From contig CM048845.1 in assembly GCA_026545225.1 (NCBI GenBank), forward strand, positions 53,730,033-53,794,032: a DNA stretch of 64,000 nt, written 5' to 3'. The number at the start of each line of letters is the position of its first letter. The first letter of the stretch is position 1. Below, piece by piece: positions 1 through 11,306 of the stretch. The translations under genes were made by a program, and so were the position numbers. The notes below the pieces were generated by a model. The model had not been told where the DNA came from. It saw nothing but the letters and a program-made list of their open reading frames with translations, and ran no database searches. Source of the DNA: Cornus controversa (lineage: Eukaryota > Streptophyta > Magnoliopsida > Cornales > Cornaceae).

Positions 1-69
1 TTCCCATATATACATTCACTTCTTCTCTATATCAACTCCAAAGTCAATCACATATTATGCCACTTTTAG

Positions 70-180
70 GTGTCAAGAGAAGAGACGCGTTTCACAGAGA
101 AGATGGTGGCAAGAATACAGAATACTTATGATTTGATTGGTAAGGAAGCAGTAACCGATGAAGAAGGAGAGTGTTCTTAG
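70..180 (+). CDS. Possible terminal exon of an unidentified host gene (partial)
   Basis: A pyrimidine-rich tract ending in TTTTAG at 64-69 looks like a 3' splice acceptor. From 70 the frame is open for 36 codons and stops at TAG 178-180. The peptide is hydrophilic and highly charged (it contains MVARIQNTYDLIGKEAV), and a poly-T, UTR-like stretch follows. I do not recognise the family. The upstream exons lie outside the window. It could be a chance open frame, since only 37 codons are available and there is no second exon to compare. It is the only candidate for host coding sequence outside a transposon here. Confidence 0.3.
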   Translation: MSREETRFTEKMVARIQNTYDLIGKEAVTDEEGECS

Positions 181-953
181 TCCTTCTTTGGCCTTTTTTT
201 TTTTTTTTTTTAATTTCTCTGTCTAATTAGACTCTTGGGTGGGCACACAGCATAGGACGAAACGCCCTCACCCACAACTTGATGACTCTTTTAGAAAGCA
301 GTGTCCTGCCCTAATATGTAAGATGCTAAAGTAATTTTCAGTGGTGCGGACAATTGGAGGAAAGTGATTCAAGACTCCATCATGTCAAACAGAGATAAAC
401 CATAATGAATCAAAGTCATGTTGAACAACATGTAAATTTTTTTTTAGTTAAGAAAAATAACCATGTTAGAGGCTATGGCCCATAAGCCACTGGAAATTTT
501 TTTTTTTTAGACCAAATACAACTATCCACTCCACATACAGTGGCAAATTTCATTTAGCAAATGGTATGCCTGGGATATATTAGTAGATTGGTAAATTATT
601 TGGCTTGACATTAATATTATTTTTTGAAGAATCCTTTTATCAGTGGATTGCTATTTCGGTTTACACACTGTATTTTTCTTACATTCTTTTCTTTTTCTTT
701 TTTGAAATCAAGACTTAAGGGTCTCAGGAGTTTGAGAGATCCCCTTTTGAAGTCTCAACTTTCAAAAAAAACATTATTAGATTGTTCTAATACCAATGAT
801 TTCAAACCAATCACTACTTGATATGTAAGCAAACAAATTAGCTTTGTATTAGCATTTTGCTTACGTGTTAAGTGATGATTGATCGAAATCAATGATTCCG
901 AGATTATCTAATAATTTCTCCTTTACAAGATTTCAGTCTTGAAGGTGAGTCTT
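181..953. other. AT-rich intergenic sequence
   Basis: No gene is visible. It contains a T-run at about 195-211 and other homopolymer stretches. The 65-codon open frame at 624-821 has no recognisable protein character. Confidence 0.6.
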
Positions 954-954
954 T

Positions 955-1470
955 ATAAGAACCCTTGTGGGCAGATGCAAAAAAGAGACACTGGGCGAGC
1001 TATCACACTGACAGAGTACAGGGTGCTCAATCCTACATTCACTGGGTGTGAAGAAAGAGATGTGCTTATATGTAGTCTGTTATCTTCAAATGGTAAGCTT
1101 TTAAGATAAAATTTAAGAACAAAATCGTGTGAGTTAGACCCAAAACAAATAATATCATACCATGTATTAAAATGTAGGAGCAATGCTACACATCTAGAAT
1201 AAATATAGAATAAATATCATGAATTTTAACTCGAATCTATGTGGCAGGTGATATAGTCCATTATTTTAGGAGATAAAATTAAATGATAAGTTATTATTGG
1301 TGGGATTCCCCCCATACACAGAGTCCCTATGGTATTATCACCTGCCACATAGATTCGAGTTAAAATTTGTGAAATAAAATTGTGACGTTTAGCATTTATC
1401 AAAATGTAGTATTATTATCCAACCTTAGAGGTTGGGCAGAAGTGTGCCGACTAGGCCGCAGGCGTGCTCA
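955..1470 (+). mobile_element. Degraded TRIM retrotransposon: LTR plus part of the internal domain
   Basis: This stretch aligns by eye to the TRIM LTRs at 37408-38286 (shared words: acccttgtggg, gggtgctcaatcc, atatcataccatgt). After the MITE at 1178-1400 is removed, the LTR end continues at about 1410. It is followed by sequence like the TRIM internal domain (gaagtgtgccgac near 1439). It is an old solo-LTR or truncated copy in plus orientation, with many substitutions and no clear target duplication. TRIMs are short non-coding LTR elements that need trans-acting proteins. Confidence 0.7.
1178..1400. mobile_element. MITE of Mutator type (223 bp), 9-bp TSD
   Basis: The ends form long imperfect terminal inverted repeats: gagcaatgctac at the left is mirrored by the gtttagcatttatc end at the right. 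An almost perfect inner arm (ttttaactcgaatctatgtg at the left, complemented at about 1340-1365) gives a strong foldback. The flanks are AAAATGTAG at 1169-1177 and AAAATGTAG at 1401-1409, an exact 9-bp duplication as expected for MULE-type transposition. It contains no coding sequence. It sits inside the TRIM LTR and is therefore younger than it. Confidence 0.85.
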
Positions 1471-2359
1471 TTAATGATAGCTCCACGTATGGTCCCAGCC
1501 AATAATAATTTAAAAAGGATGACATGCCAGCTTTTTTGACAGCATAAACAATCGGCTAAAAGACGAGCCATTCCACTAAAGCAACCAGTTAAATGATTAA
1601 ACAAAGAAGAGAGTTTCTGTAGTTTTATTCTTATTGACACAAATTATTGAGACATTAAAGTAAAGAATAAAAAAGTACAAAGTCTTCATATCACTCACTC
1701 TCTCACTCTCTCTCAACAATTTCTCATGACCATCGTTGCTTTGCAATTTTTTCTTTTTTTTTTTATTTTTAGACTTGTGATAACTAAAATCGTAGAAAGT
1801 ACATTGATTTTGTTTTTTCTTATATTATGATTTAACTCAGCATATCATTTTCCTACTACAAAACTCCTCACAATTACGATTAAATCACAATTAATAATTA
1901 TTCTAAAAGAAAAATAAGATACAATAACAACGAGATATTTATAAACTCCATTTATGGTTCTGAACCCATAACTAATATAAGATCAGAACTTTCTTAGTAA
2001 CATCTAAGGCAAATTTGGCCCCATTTGAAATATAGAAATACTAAAAAAGATTCTAATTCAGGAAAAACTAAATTTCAAACCTTTTAATTGAGCAACTGTG
2101 AAAACGTAAGCTCAAAAAGACATAAAATAGTCTTTATGGTCCATATCCTAATTCCAGTCATTCATAAATTGCATTAATGTACGTTTAAGTAAATATGAAC
2201 AGGGAAAATGGTTCCAAATTTATTTTTTTTATTTTTTTGAAATTCATTGTTCAATTTTTATTCATTGCAAACTATTGGGTGAAATTAAATAAACAAATAA
2301 ATTGAAGCAAAAGTAAAAAACTTATTAAATGAAAAGAAATGATGATCCAATTTTTGTAT
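1471..2359. other. AT-rich intergenic sequence
   Basis: No coding signal is recognised. There are several short homopolymer runs (T-runs near 1750 and 2221). Confidence 0.6.
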
Positions 2360-2362
2360 CAT

Positions 2363-2660
2363 CACTGCAAAAAAATTTTATATCACCGGCGGTTTAAACC
2401 GCCGGAAAATGATTCTAAAATCGCCGGAAAAATTTTCACCAGCGATTAAAAAATCTGTCGAAAAATGTCATGCCGGTAGAGAATTACCGGCGATTTTGCT
2501 TAATTGCCGGTAATTAACGACGGTTCTATTGTAGCCACCTGAAGTATACAGGCAATTTTTTTCGCCGGTAAATATCTTCAAAGTGCCGATAATGATCACT
2601 ACTGAAAATGTCACTTTTACCAGCAGTTAACAAAAACCACCGGTAAAAGTTGTTTTTTTT
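2363..2660. repeat. CACTA left subterminal repeat block
   Basis: It holds multiple direct and inverted copies of a word around ccggcggttt, gccggaaaa and ccggtaaa. In CACTA elements such blocks are the transposase-binding region. The equivalent block at the other end is at 6910-7104. Confidence 0.75.
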
Positions 2661-2944
2661 TTTTTTTTTTTCAAATTTAAAATTAGGTTATGGTTCTGCT
2701 TGTGTCTTATTTGGAGTTTCAAGACAACATGTTGTTTTTTTTTCTTTCTTTCTCCTTTTGAACAATGATAAGAAATTTGAAAACTTCATATATAGAAGAT
2801 GATAAAAATATACGAGACGAAGCATCCAAGTAAAAAGCTCTGATAAAAATATATATATATACATACGAAAATGTTTGTACAATCTGTAGTTGAAATTTAA
2901 AAATACATATTATAAACAAAGAAATCAAAGCAAGTAAGTGACAT

Positions 2945-3112
2945 TGCAGAAATTCAACCAGCTCGAATTCAAATTAGGCTGCAAAAGTGAGCCAAGACAT
3001 GTGGCTGGATGGATCATCACCACATCCAAATTATGCTTCTCTACAAAGTCCCAAGCAGCTTTTTCCGCTAGTGTCTTTGACACTAGTACCATTTCTGCCA
3101 AGTTCAATAGAG
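2945..3112 (-). pseudogene. Captured exon of a cinnamoyl-CoA-reductase-like / DFR-family SDR
   Basis: The minus-strand reading contains SKTLAEKAAWDFVEKHNLDV followed by a VMIHPATCLGSLLQP stretch. This is the region of the extended short-chain dehydrogenase/reductase family of plant CCR-like enzymes that follows the catalytic YxxxK. Here the Tyr position has become valine (LVSKTLAEKAA). Only about 50 residues are present; the Rossmann N-terminus and the C-terminal substrate domain are absent, and no start codon belongs to the family. It is a transposon-captured fragment, not a gene. Confidence 0.75.
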
Positions 3113-3318
3113 TATTTTTAGAAACAAATACTACACTTTCACATTGGATAAAAATACTACAAGTTCAATAAAGTCCTAATTCGGATTCAGCAAAGTCATT
3201 ACTCTTCTCAAGGAAACTTCCCAAATTTTTATATCTGCAGCAAAATTATAATTTCAGCACTGCAGAATTCATTTCAAGTCATGATCTAAAGCAACCAAGA
3301 GAGAGAGAGAGAGAGAGA

Positions 3319-3470
3319 GTTACTCGCAAGATTCTTTGATTGACAAGATTGAAGATCCTTTTCTACCAATGACACAACCCATTTTTCCAAGGAGGAATGT
3401 TGAGCACTGACAGGATCTCCTCTTCTGGAGCAGTGCCTTCCACAATGAGGTTGTCTGACAGGATAAATCA
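3319..3470 (-). pseudogene. Possible captured coding fragment, family uncertain
   Basis: Two overlapping minus-strand frames look protein-like. One holds DNLIVEGTAPEEEILSVL followed by a stop. The other holds MGCVIGRKGSSILSIKES, which resembles the GxxG loop of a KH RNA-binding domain. A frameshift would be needed to join them. A (GA)n microsatellite lies at 3299-3320. The KH resemblance rests on one short motif, so the identity is weak. It fits the pattern of captured fragments on this strand. Confidence 0.25.
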
Positions 3471-4249
3471 AAATTTATCTTTCGATGCATGATTTCACAA
3501 AAGCCCCAGAAGCAAAAACAAGATTCAACCAAATGCTGAACTCCATCTTGAATAATATGTAGCAGTCCATTGGATAAAATTTGTAGCATAATAAAACCAT
3601 GGTCTACTTAAATCATAACATGTCCTACTTTTATAAAGAAAAAAACACATGTACATAAGTAATTTGGAGCCTACCAGATAAAGACTTTCAATGAATAGAA
3701 TAGTTTTGGCTGCCCTGTTTCCCGCAAACAGTCACCAATAAAAGTTGTGCTACATGGACTCTACTATTCTCCTCATTGCACCAGTGTCGACACAGTACAA
3801 TGAGTATGGATATGAAATTTAGAAAGGTCAGGTTCTTAGGCACACAACCGCACCTTGTACCTAGGTCAGGTTCCACCTCACCTGCTTTTCATCTATCAGT
3901 TCAACACAAGATCACAGACATATATACACCCATATATTTAGTCTTAACACATTAGGATAGCAGGTAAGAGATGACATATATAATTTGGTGGTTATGCCTC
4001 CCTGCAGTCATTGAAGGCAACAAAAGAGTTACATTTTTTTTTCAGTGGTACTTCCTCGCCTTCCAATGTAGAAGGTCAAGGGCTCAAGTTCCTTTTTTTT
4101 TATAGGGGCATGTGAGTGTGAGTTTATTGCCATGATATATAAAATAAGATAAAGATCCTTTAATTTCCCAAATTGTTAGATATATTCACATGTATCTCAC
4201 TTGATAGGATACCATTCTACTTAATTAATAGTTAAACCGCTGTAAAATT

Positions 4250-4732
4250 GGTATTGGTAGTGCACCTTGATGGCATCACATACTGCGTTATGTTCCTTGA
4301 CAAAGAGGGCTTGTAATGTGGAGACACCATCCCAGCTGTTACGAACATCTCCAGACACAGCAGACCCATCTTCATCATGGAGAAGAAGTCCGTTGACATT
4401 CGAAATCTTGAGCTTTCCATCTTTGAAAGTCCTCACTTTCTGCAACCTTTCCTCATTGCTACCATAAATTGCACTTCCATCCCTTTGACATTCACAATCA
4501 ATACTCATTAAAATTAGAAAAAGATAAAAAAAATGGAAATTAAAGGATTATAGACTTATCATATATATATATATATATTGAATTTAATTTCTTACCACCA
4601 AGGTGTTCAAATGTTCAAGTGAGCACTCTTGATCTCATAAAAACCTGTGGTAATATTCCTTTGTCTTGTAAAACTTGAAGGATTTGAGAGGGCACTGATT
4701 TGCAACTTCTCTAGGTGCAGTAAGCTCAACCT
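4250..4732 (-). pseudogene. Captured alpha-dioxygenase (alpha-DOX) fragment, two exons with intron
   Basis: The minus-strand exon at about 4597-4732 reads ELTAPREVANQCPLKSFKFY and continues, with one frameshift, into TGFYEIKSAHLN. It ends at a GTAAG donor (about 4598). After a short AT-rich intron the second exon (about 4250-4498) reads DGSAIYGSNEE, then VRTFKDGKLKIS, then SGDVRNSWDGVSTLQALFVK and EHNAVCD. These are hallmark blocks of plant fatty-acid alpha-dioxygenase, a haem peroxidase-fold enzyme that 2-hydroperoxidises fatty acids. Only about 125 residues of a family of roughly 640 are present. Intron retention shows capture as genomic DNA. The frameshift and missing ends make it non-functional. 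Confidence 0.85.
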
Positions 4733-5284
4733 ACAATCATATATAATATTGTCCAAAACATGAATATCTAAGTCATCATGCAAGGAAAACCAACAGAAAA
4801 AATAAAATTATATAAACCTCTCACATAACATGAATTTGTGGCATTATTGGAAATTTTTGACAAAAATATTGATATTTACAATATAGTATGTGTAGCTATA
4901 TATATATATAGTTGACCTGGTTAATTTTTGACAAAAACAAATTTGTGTTCTTCTCTAGTCCTTTGGGGAAGCGATACATTTTTGCAGCAAATGAAGATCA
5001 ATGCATGCATCAATATAAGTATAATTAATAGGATACGTATATCTAGAAATTAACAGAAGTTTAGCGGAACATTTACATGCACAAGATAAAAGAGGTTTGT
5101 GTATTCTGAATAGTGATTTTGGTGTTCATGAATCACCCTGGTTTTGCTTCAGGCTTGCACAATTGTGTCTTGTTTAGGTTTATCTTGCCAACCTAAGATT
5201 CTTAAATAAAAAACAACAATCCAATACACTCTAAAATAGTGTTGGATGGATTACTATAGATTTTGAAACTCAAAAATTTATTAA

Positions 5285-5645
5285 TATTAATTACCTTAGA
5301 AGGACTAAATAAAGCACAAGCTTGATCAGTTATGTTCAACAAGGATGCTTCTTGCCAAATTGATAATCCAAATGTATTATTACATCAAGACAATCTCAAT
5401 CCAATCAGTTAAAATAACTATTAATTTAGGATTCATCAATGTATGAAGACAGATAAGTAATCACCTGCTTGCACAGATACCAGAGAGAAGAAGTATCCTC
5501 CATTGTGAAATTCAGCTCGTAACGCCTCACTAATGCACAAGTAATTTCATCCAATGTAGGTCACTAATGCACAAGTAATTTCATCCAATGTAGGTTGCTT
5601 GAGCTTATCAACAGCAGGCTCTTGACTTTTCCTAACATTTTGCAT
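5285..5645 (-). pseudogene. Captured multiple inositol-polyphosphate phosphatase (MINPP1-like) fragment
   Basis: The minus strand reads RKSQEPAVDKLKQPTLDEIT, then ALVRRYELNFTMEDTSSLWY and LCKQ, ending at a GT donor (about 5464). A second exon (about 5345-5285) reads EASLLNITDQACALFSPSKV. This matches the middle of plant MINPP1-type histidine acid phosphatases, which dephosphorylate inositol polyphosphates. The catalytic RHG motif and C-terminus are absent. A 34-bp direct duplication (5527-5560 and 5561-5594) lies within the first exon and shifts the frame. Like its neighbours it is in minus orientation inside the CACTA element. Confidence 0.8.
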
Positions 5646-5894
5646 CCACGATTCAAGTTATAAAGACAATAACTACTTTGCGACTTGCAACTACATGGTA
5701 ACCAAAAAGATCGCATAAGAAAATTTTAACAAATGGTAACCATTTGTGGACTTGACTAACAAAAGTTGAAGTGCTCCTACACCACCATTCAAACACAGTG
5801 TCAAGCAGAAGACTTGAATTCAGCCACACCAAAAAAAAACCAGATAGTAATATGCAAATGGAATGTAAAATATTGGGGTTTTGAAAAAGGCTTA

Positions 5895-6007
5895 CTGATA
5901 GAGGTTGTAGTAGATGTCGCTGGGGAGGATGTCACCGTCGGCGACAGTTCAACTCCTTCTTGAGCTAGTCCTTGTTCAAGTTTCTGATATTCTCTCTGTA
6001 ATGCCAA
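5895..6007 (-). pseudogene. Captured exon of unrecognised gene
   Basis: The minus strand reads ALQREYQKLEQGLAQEGVEL followed by a Ser/Thr/Pro-rich stretch (SPTVTSSPATSTTTS). It ends at a GTAAG that would serve as splice donor near 5898. I do not recognise the family. Protein-like composition, the donor site and the shared orientation with the other captured exons suggest a fourth source gene, or a 5' exon of one of the others. Confidence 0.4.
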
Positions 6008-6369
6008 ATCAATTCATCAATACAAATTCAAAAAAGAGACTAAGTTACATAGCTAATTATGTGTATGTTTCTCAATCGATGAATCAAAAAATCAGTGTGT
6101 CTAAGAAAATTAGTATCAACAATGATGCTTTAGGTGATTTCTCTTTGTAATCTCAAAGATATGGAGTATTAAGCAACAATGTCCATGTAAACAGACATTC
6201 AAACAGAGATCGATTAGAATTTTAAGAGACTAGACAAATCAGTAACAATACCAAAAATAAAGCCCTAGATCAATGATACAAACTCAAATCTAAACAATAT
6301 TCAAGCAGATCAAACAAAATGCATCAAAAACCTACCCTCTGAAAGACACAAAATCTAGAGAGAGAGTGT

Positions 6370-6800
6370 AAGAAACTGAGTCTCGCAGTTTGTGCTTGTT
6401 GATTGCTTAGCGAACTACAGAGATGAAGGTGTAAGTCAAGAGTAAGAACCATATAAAAGGCAGATCATAAACAGAGGTCATACACATATCGGATGCCTGA
6501 TGAAGTTGGAGAGAGAAAATATGAGAGAGATCGAGACTGAGTAAGAATCTAGGGCAAAAAGTAAGAACCTGAGTCTCAACAGATTGCTTAGTGAACTTCA
6601 GATCGAAGGTTTAATCGATCGAACACAGATCGAATGCTTGATGAAGTTGGAGAGAGAAAATATAAGAGAGAGAGAGAGAGAATGAGTAAGAATCTAGTGC
6701 AAAGAATAAGAACCTGAGTCTTAGCAGATTGCATAGCGAACTTCAAATCGAAGGTTTAATCGATCGAATGCATGAGAGAACTTCAGATAAAATACGAGAG
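6370..6800. repeat. Tandem repeat of about 145 bp near the CACTA right end
   Basis: A unit containing gatgaagttggagagagaaa, then gtaagaacctgagtct, and a cgaaggtttaatcgatcga segment occurs about 2.5 times, with a more diverged copy at the left. GA-rich microsatellites (6660-6690, 6797-6815) lie within it. No coding signal is seen. Confidence 0.7.
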
Positions 6801-6909
6801 AGAGAGACGATAGAGTGGCTGAGCAAGTGTTTTGTTACTAATTAAGGACAAAACTCCAAATAAGAGATCACATTTGGTTAAACCATGAAAAAGGGCAAAA
6901 TTGGGTTAT

Positions 6910-7104
6910 TAATTATTTTTGACCCAGTCTAATTTTCTGGCGGTTCTTAAAAAGTGCCGTAGATGTAATATTTCTGGCGGTTTTCAAACTAAGTGCAAAA
7001 ATTGCTAAGCGGATTTTAAAAAGCGCCGGTAATATCAACAAATTTTCGGCACTTTTATGACCGTCGATAAAAAATCGCCGAAAAATATTAAATATGTTAT
7101 AGTG
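6910..7104. repeat. CACTA right subterminal repeat block
   Basis: It holds copies of ctggcggttctt, agcgccggtaa and tcgccgaaaaa, in inverse relation to the left block, ending in the terminal CACTA-type inverted repeat. Confidence 0.75.
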
Positions 7105-7107
7105 CAT

Positions 7108-7655
7108 TCCAAACCAGTTAAATCATAATTCATAACACCAGGCCTTTGGTTCACTTATCAAATTACATTCTATTAGAAAAAAAAGAAGTAATAATATCAT
7201 TTTTTTTTTCATTTCATGAACCAAGAAAGCTCTCCTGTAGAATCGGTCTATTGCGATATCCAAATAGCACTAACGACCAACCAATGAGCACCAATTTACA
7301 AATTTTCTTTATCACCTTAATTTGCTTCATCTTAAACAAAAATAATAATAATAATAAAATTAAAGGATAACAATTACGATATATTATCAATCATTTATTT
7401 ATAAATATAATATAAAGATTGAAAATTCATACCTAACTAAAGTTTGAAAAAGGGTGATAAGTTTGATATTATGTGATATTGTTAGATGACTAATTTAAAA
7501 GAAAGGGTTGCATTTGTTTAAAGTTTATAAAAGAGATTGTATGATATCGGATAACCTACAAGGAAGATCATGGAAACCCAAATAAATAAATAATAATTAT
7601 AAGAATATCTTTATATGACTACACGTACACATTAAGACAATTTAAATTATAGCAT
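7108..7655. other. AT-rich spacer between the CACTA element and the FRS pseudogene
   Basis: No coding or repeat structure is recognised apart from short (AAT)n runs near 7340. Confidence 0.6.
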
Positions 7656-7659
7656 ACTT

Positions 7660-8996
7660 GATCACGAGAGTTAGAATCAAAAAATGGATCAAAAGCAAGT
7701 AAAGTTTGTTGCATTGCTTTCGAAATTTGTTACGAAGAAGTAGGAATATGCGAGACATGTACTCTTTGAGATGTTGTTGCTCCTTGTTGTCTTTTTCTTT
7801 CGCTTATCTAAACAACCCTTAACTCTACCAATTGAGGTAGGTATATCATTATTATCATAAACTACATTGAGATCACAACTACGATTCACATTCCTTGTTT
7901 TTATCATTCTAACTTCATGTTTAGTATAGTCTAGATTTGCAAATGCAACTGAAATTGTCTCATCATCTTCAACACTTGCATTGAAAACACTAAAAGCTCT
8001 GTATATAAGCTTGTTAAAGCATATTGCTTTTGTTGATGTTATAGTATTTTGCAATGGTTCACCATACTTATTAGTGGCAATCCCTTCTTTCACACCTTTC
8101 GTCTATCTCTTCAGTATTTTTTTCACTTGAAATTGTTTTGATGGCATAAAGGTTCAACATACTTAAACTATGATGGCACAACCAACCCAAAGCCTCATAC
8201 ATTTGACAACTACAATGAATAATATGATTAGTTTAATGAAACTCAATAATATGCTCCCGCTTACAACCCTTGCCTCTTAAAGTAGATATGAAAAATGGCT
8301 CATTAGAATTAACATTAATAAAATTTTCAATTACCGCTTTCAAGAATTCCTCTTGAAACATCTTTAAAATGGTGTGTGTATAAACTTGGGTTGCATGCAT
8401 TAAAATGTCATTATTAGGTATTAGCAAATGAGGTTTACCTCTAGCACATGAAAAATTATCATTCACTTCAGCTTAACACATTCGATTTGCAATTTTCTCA
8501 TAATGCATTACAAATTCAACAAGATTCTTGATTTTACGAGCAACTTGTTGAAAGACATTATCTCACTTCTTTGTGTTGATCTAATATTGACAGAAAATGT
8601 ATTTTGGCTAAAAAATAGGCACCACTTCTCACGAAGGTTATATAATTTGCTCAACTATTTATTTTTTATAATACCCCAATTTTCATTCATTGTACTCCAC
8701 GTAGAATCAAACTCTTCTTCCAATTCACAACCATGAAAAAGCTTTCTAAACTTCTCTCTAAATTCTGGATATGTAAAGAATGTGGACATCTTTTGAGCTT
8801 CATTTTTTGAGATATGCCAAGTACACAGGCGATGTCGCGAGTTAGGTAGCACCTTAGTTATAACATTCACCATTGTTGCATCTTGATCAGTGAAGATTGT
8901 TTAGGGTGCCTTATATCCCCCATTGCATCCAAGAATGCTTCAAATAATCAAACAAAAGAAGTTGTGGTCTCATTTAGTAAAAATGCACAACCAAAC
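7660..8996 (-). pseudogene. FAR1-related (FRS / MULE-transposase-derived) pseudogene, C-terminal part
   Basis: Minus-strand fragments occur in FRS order. The MULE transposase core comes first (FGCAFLLNETTTSFV near 8990-8950, then VITKVLPNSRHRLCTWHISK near 8860). Then come NDNFSCARGKP and HATQVYTHTI (about 8460-8390). A SWIM zinc finger follows (HCSCQMYEALGWLCHHSL, about 8215-8160; CxC and CxH ligands present). Last is a basic tail with GRVKGCLDKRKKK (about 7840-7790). FAR1/FHY3-type proteins are domesticated transposases acting as transcription factors in light signalling. Stops and frameshifts break the frame in several places. The part nearer the N-terminus is beyond the solo LTR at 11307-12211. 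It may be a decayed FRS gene copy or a relic of an autonomous MULE. Confidence 0.85.
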
Positions 8997-11306
8997 TGTT
9001 ACGCCCTGATTTTTGACTCTCAAAAATTGAAGGTGAACCTGTCCATTAAACCCTAATAAACCGTCTTAACCTTTAATTTACCGCAAAAGCTTAATTACAT
9101 TCTTATAAATGTGTGTGTACAATGCATCATCAACTAATCTTAATGGGCCCCACAACTAGTCTTACATATGTATCCAACACTATGTGGACTGCAATATTTT
9201 GCTCAATCGAAGTTCAAATTTCGCACAATCGAAAACTCAATTTCGCAAGATCGAAATTATTGCTAAATTGAAGTACTTGCAAAGTATTATCGAAACTCCC
9301 TTGGAAATTGGACCCTCTTTTATCAAAATTTTTGATACTATTTCACACAATCAAAGGATTTCGATCATGCGAAATGGGGATTTTGCACAATTGAAACTGC
9401 CTTCGGCAGAATTCCTGATTCATCATATTTGGTCAATTTTGTGCTCAAATTTTATACTAACACCCTAGGGTCATCCATACAACTTGACAATATAATTGAA
9501 ATGGTAATTCTCATACATTCTAGGTAAATGAACTGTCAAATCATAAACATAAGATTCATTCATACTTTGAACCCAAGTTGTACATTTACAAATGTGATCT
9601 CCTTAGTTTATAGTCATCAAATGAATTATATGTATATTGTCTAAAAACATTGACAATTCAACTATGACTACAACTATAATAAAATCAACATGCCACAAGC
9701 CCGTATGGATAGCCACATAAAAAATATCCAAAAATATATCCAAAATGCCGAAAGGAACTCCACTTGGACGTTCACGTTCCATCCGTCATCGATGCCTTAT
9801 CTGTAAAAAAGTTTGGGGGAGAGGGGTGAGCATAGAACTATACTCAGTAAGAGTGCCCCAGCCCACCTAGGCATAGATTCGACACTGACCTACATGATAT
9901 GCAACTATGATGTCACTACGATACATAACATATATCAATGTTCTCATATTCAATACTTTACAAATGCAAGTCGACAAATATGCATTTAAAATCATATAAT
10001 ATACTTAACAGTTAAACCACATAAGCATCAAGATATTTACATCTTCTTTCATCATAATCCGATACATAGACATGATTAGTCAACTTCGACGATCACTACA
10101 CTTGGGGTATGATTGGACATCTCCGACAATCATCCCATTGTGAGTATTCTCACCATTTCAAATACATGGTTGGTCATCTCCGAAATTCCATATATGTCAT
10201 ACTTGGTACTCCGATATAAATATGTACATATGTTCATAAAACACATATACTTCATATAGTATATAATTCTCATGCTCTTCAATGCACATTCTTGCTATTT
10301 GTAACTCTAGCATGCATTCCTTCATCTTCACAATTCCTATATAGTCACATATATGCTACAATTCATACACACTAATCACATATGCATACATTTCACCACA
10401 AATCAAATGTGCTCTCATTTCATATACATTGCATGTATAAATACATAATTCATCACATATCTCAATTTAAACTTTTGTAGCATATATAATTTCATAATGT
10501 AAAGGGGAGGAATAATTCACTCAACTCCCACCACTCACCCATACATGCTAGCATAACTTATAAAATTCCAAATCCACCAAAACACTAGAATTGACAACTA
10601 AGAGGGAAGAAACACCCTTATCTCAAGTTTGGAGCTTTCCTCTAGCAAGCCCCAAAATTGCCAAACTTCAAGTCCCTCCAAATCGAACTTTCTTTTCGTA
10701 GAACCGTAGATCAGAACAAGGAGAATAAACTTTCCTTCTTGGATTTAGCCCGAAACCAAACTCCAATCACCCTCAAATTTTAGAACTCTTTAATGGGGGA
10801 CTTTGAACCCAACAAAGTGAAGAGGAAGATGAAGGAAGAAAATTAGAGAAGATGGATCTTAAAGAGAAACAATGGCTGATCTCTATCTCTCTCTAATCTA
10901 TCTCAGAAATATTCACTTATATGTATTGACACCTCACCAAGTGCAAAATGACTATTTTACCCTTAAGTCACTTAACGTACCTCTTAAGCTCCATTTTCGA
11001 TTTCGAAAGTGACTACGGCTCCGAAATCACTTCTCTAACTCATTAAAAATTTTATTTGGTTCAAAATTAAAATAAGTATTTTTCAGAATATTTTCGGGTT
11101 TTCGGGCCCACCTAACCCACTTCCCGGGCTCCGTCGACCCAAAATTCTCAAATTCACCCAAACGCTCCCAAAACTTCTTAGAACCTCTAAACACGTTCTT
11201 AAACATGTTTTTCACATTTAAAATATGCTAAAAATAATTTAAAATACATTTATGTCAAATATGATGGATAAAAAGAAACCGGTCAAAATTGGTCCTGATC
11301 TCTACA
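8997..11306 (-). mobile_element. Solo LTR of the C chromovirus family
   Basis: In minus orientation it begins TGTAGAGATCAGGACC and ends GGGCGTAACA. It aligns over its length with the 3' LTR of element C (35799-44737 after its insertions are removed). It is about 2.31 kb and has no internal sequence, so it probably arose by LTR-LTR recombination. It interrupts the FRS pseudogene: the protein reading runs from VLFG on one side to GCAFL on the other. The flanks share accaaa, but the duplication is not clean. The LTR interior has a short-palindrome block (9195-9415). Confidence 0.85.
9195..9415. repeat. Short palindromic words in the C-family solo LTR
   Basis: Imperfect copies of a word of the type ATTTCGCAnnATCGAAAT occur at least six times (for example atttcgcacaatcgaaaac, atttcgcaagatcgaaatta, atttcgatcatgcgaaatgg). 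In element orientation the block lies some 200-400 bp before the LTR 3' end. Confidence 0.7.

Larger units (their letters stand above)
2363..7104. mobile_element. CACTA (En/Spm) transposon carrying captured gene fragments
   Basis: The left end reads CACTGCAAAAAAATTTT. The right end, read inward on the minus strand, begins CACTATAACATATTTAATA. Both ends are followed by clusters of the GC-containing subterminal word ccggcggttt / gccgg that is typical of CACTA elements. The 3-bp target duplication is CAT at 2360-2362 and CAT at 7105-7107. No transposase domain is visible in the 4742 bp, so it is non-autonomous. The interior holds fragments of several host genes, listed separately, all readable on the minus strand. 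Element ends and TSD are seen directly; the family assignment rests on known CACTA structure. Confidence 0.85.
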
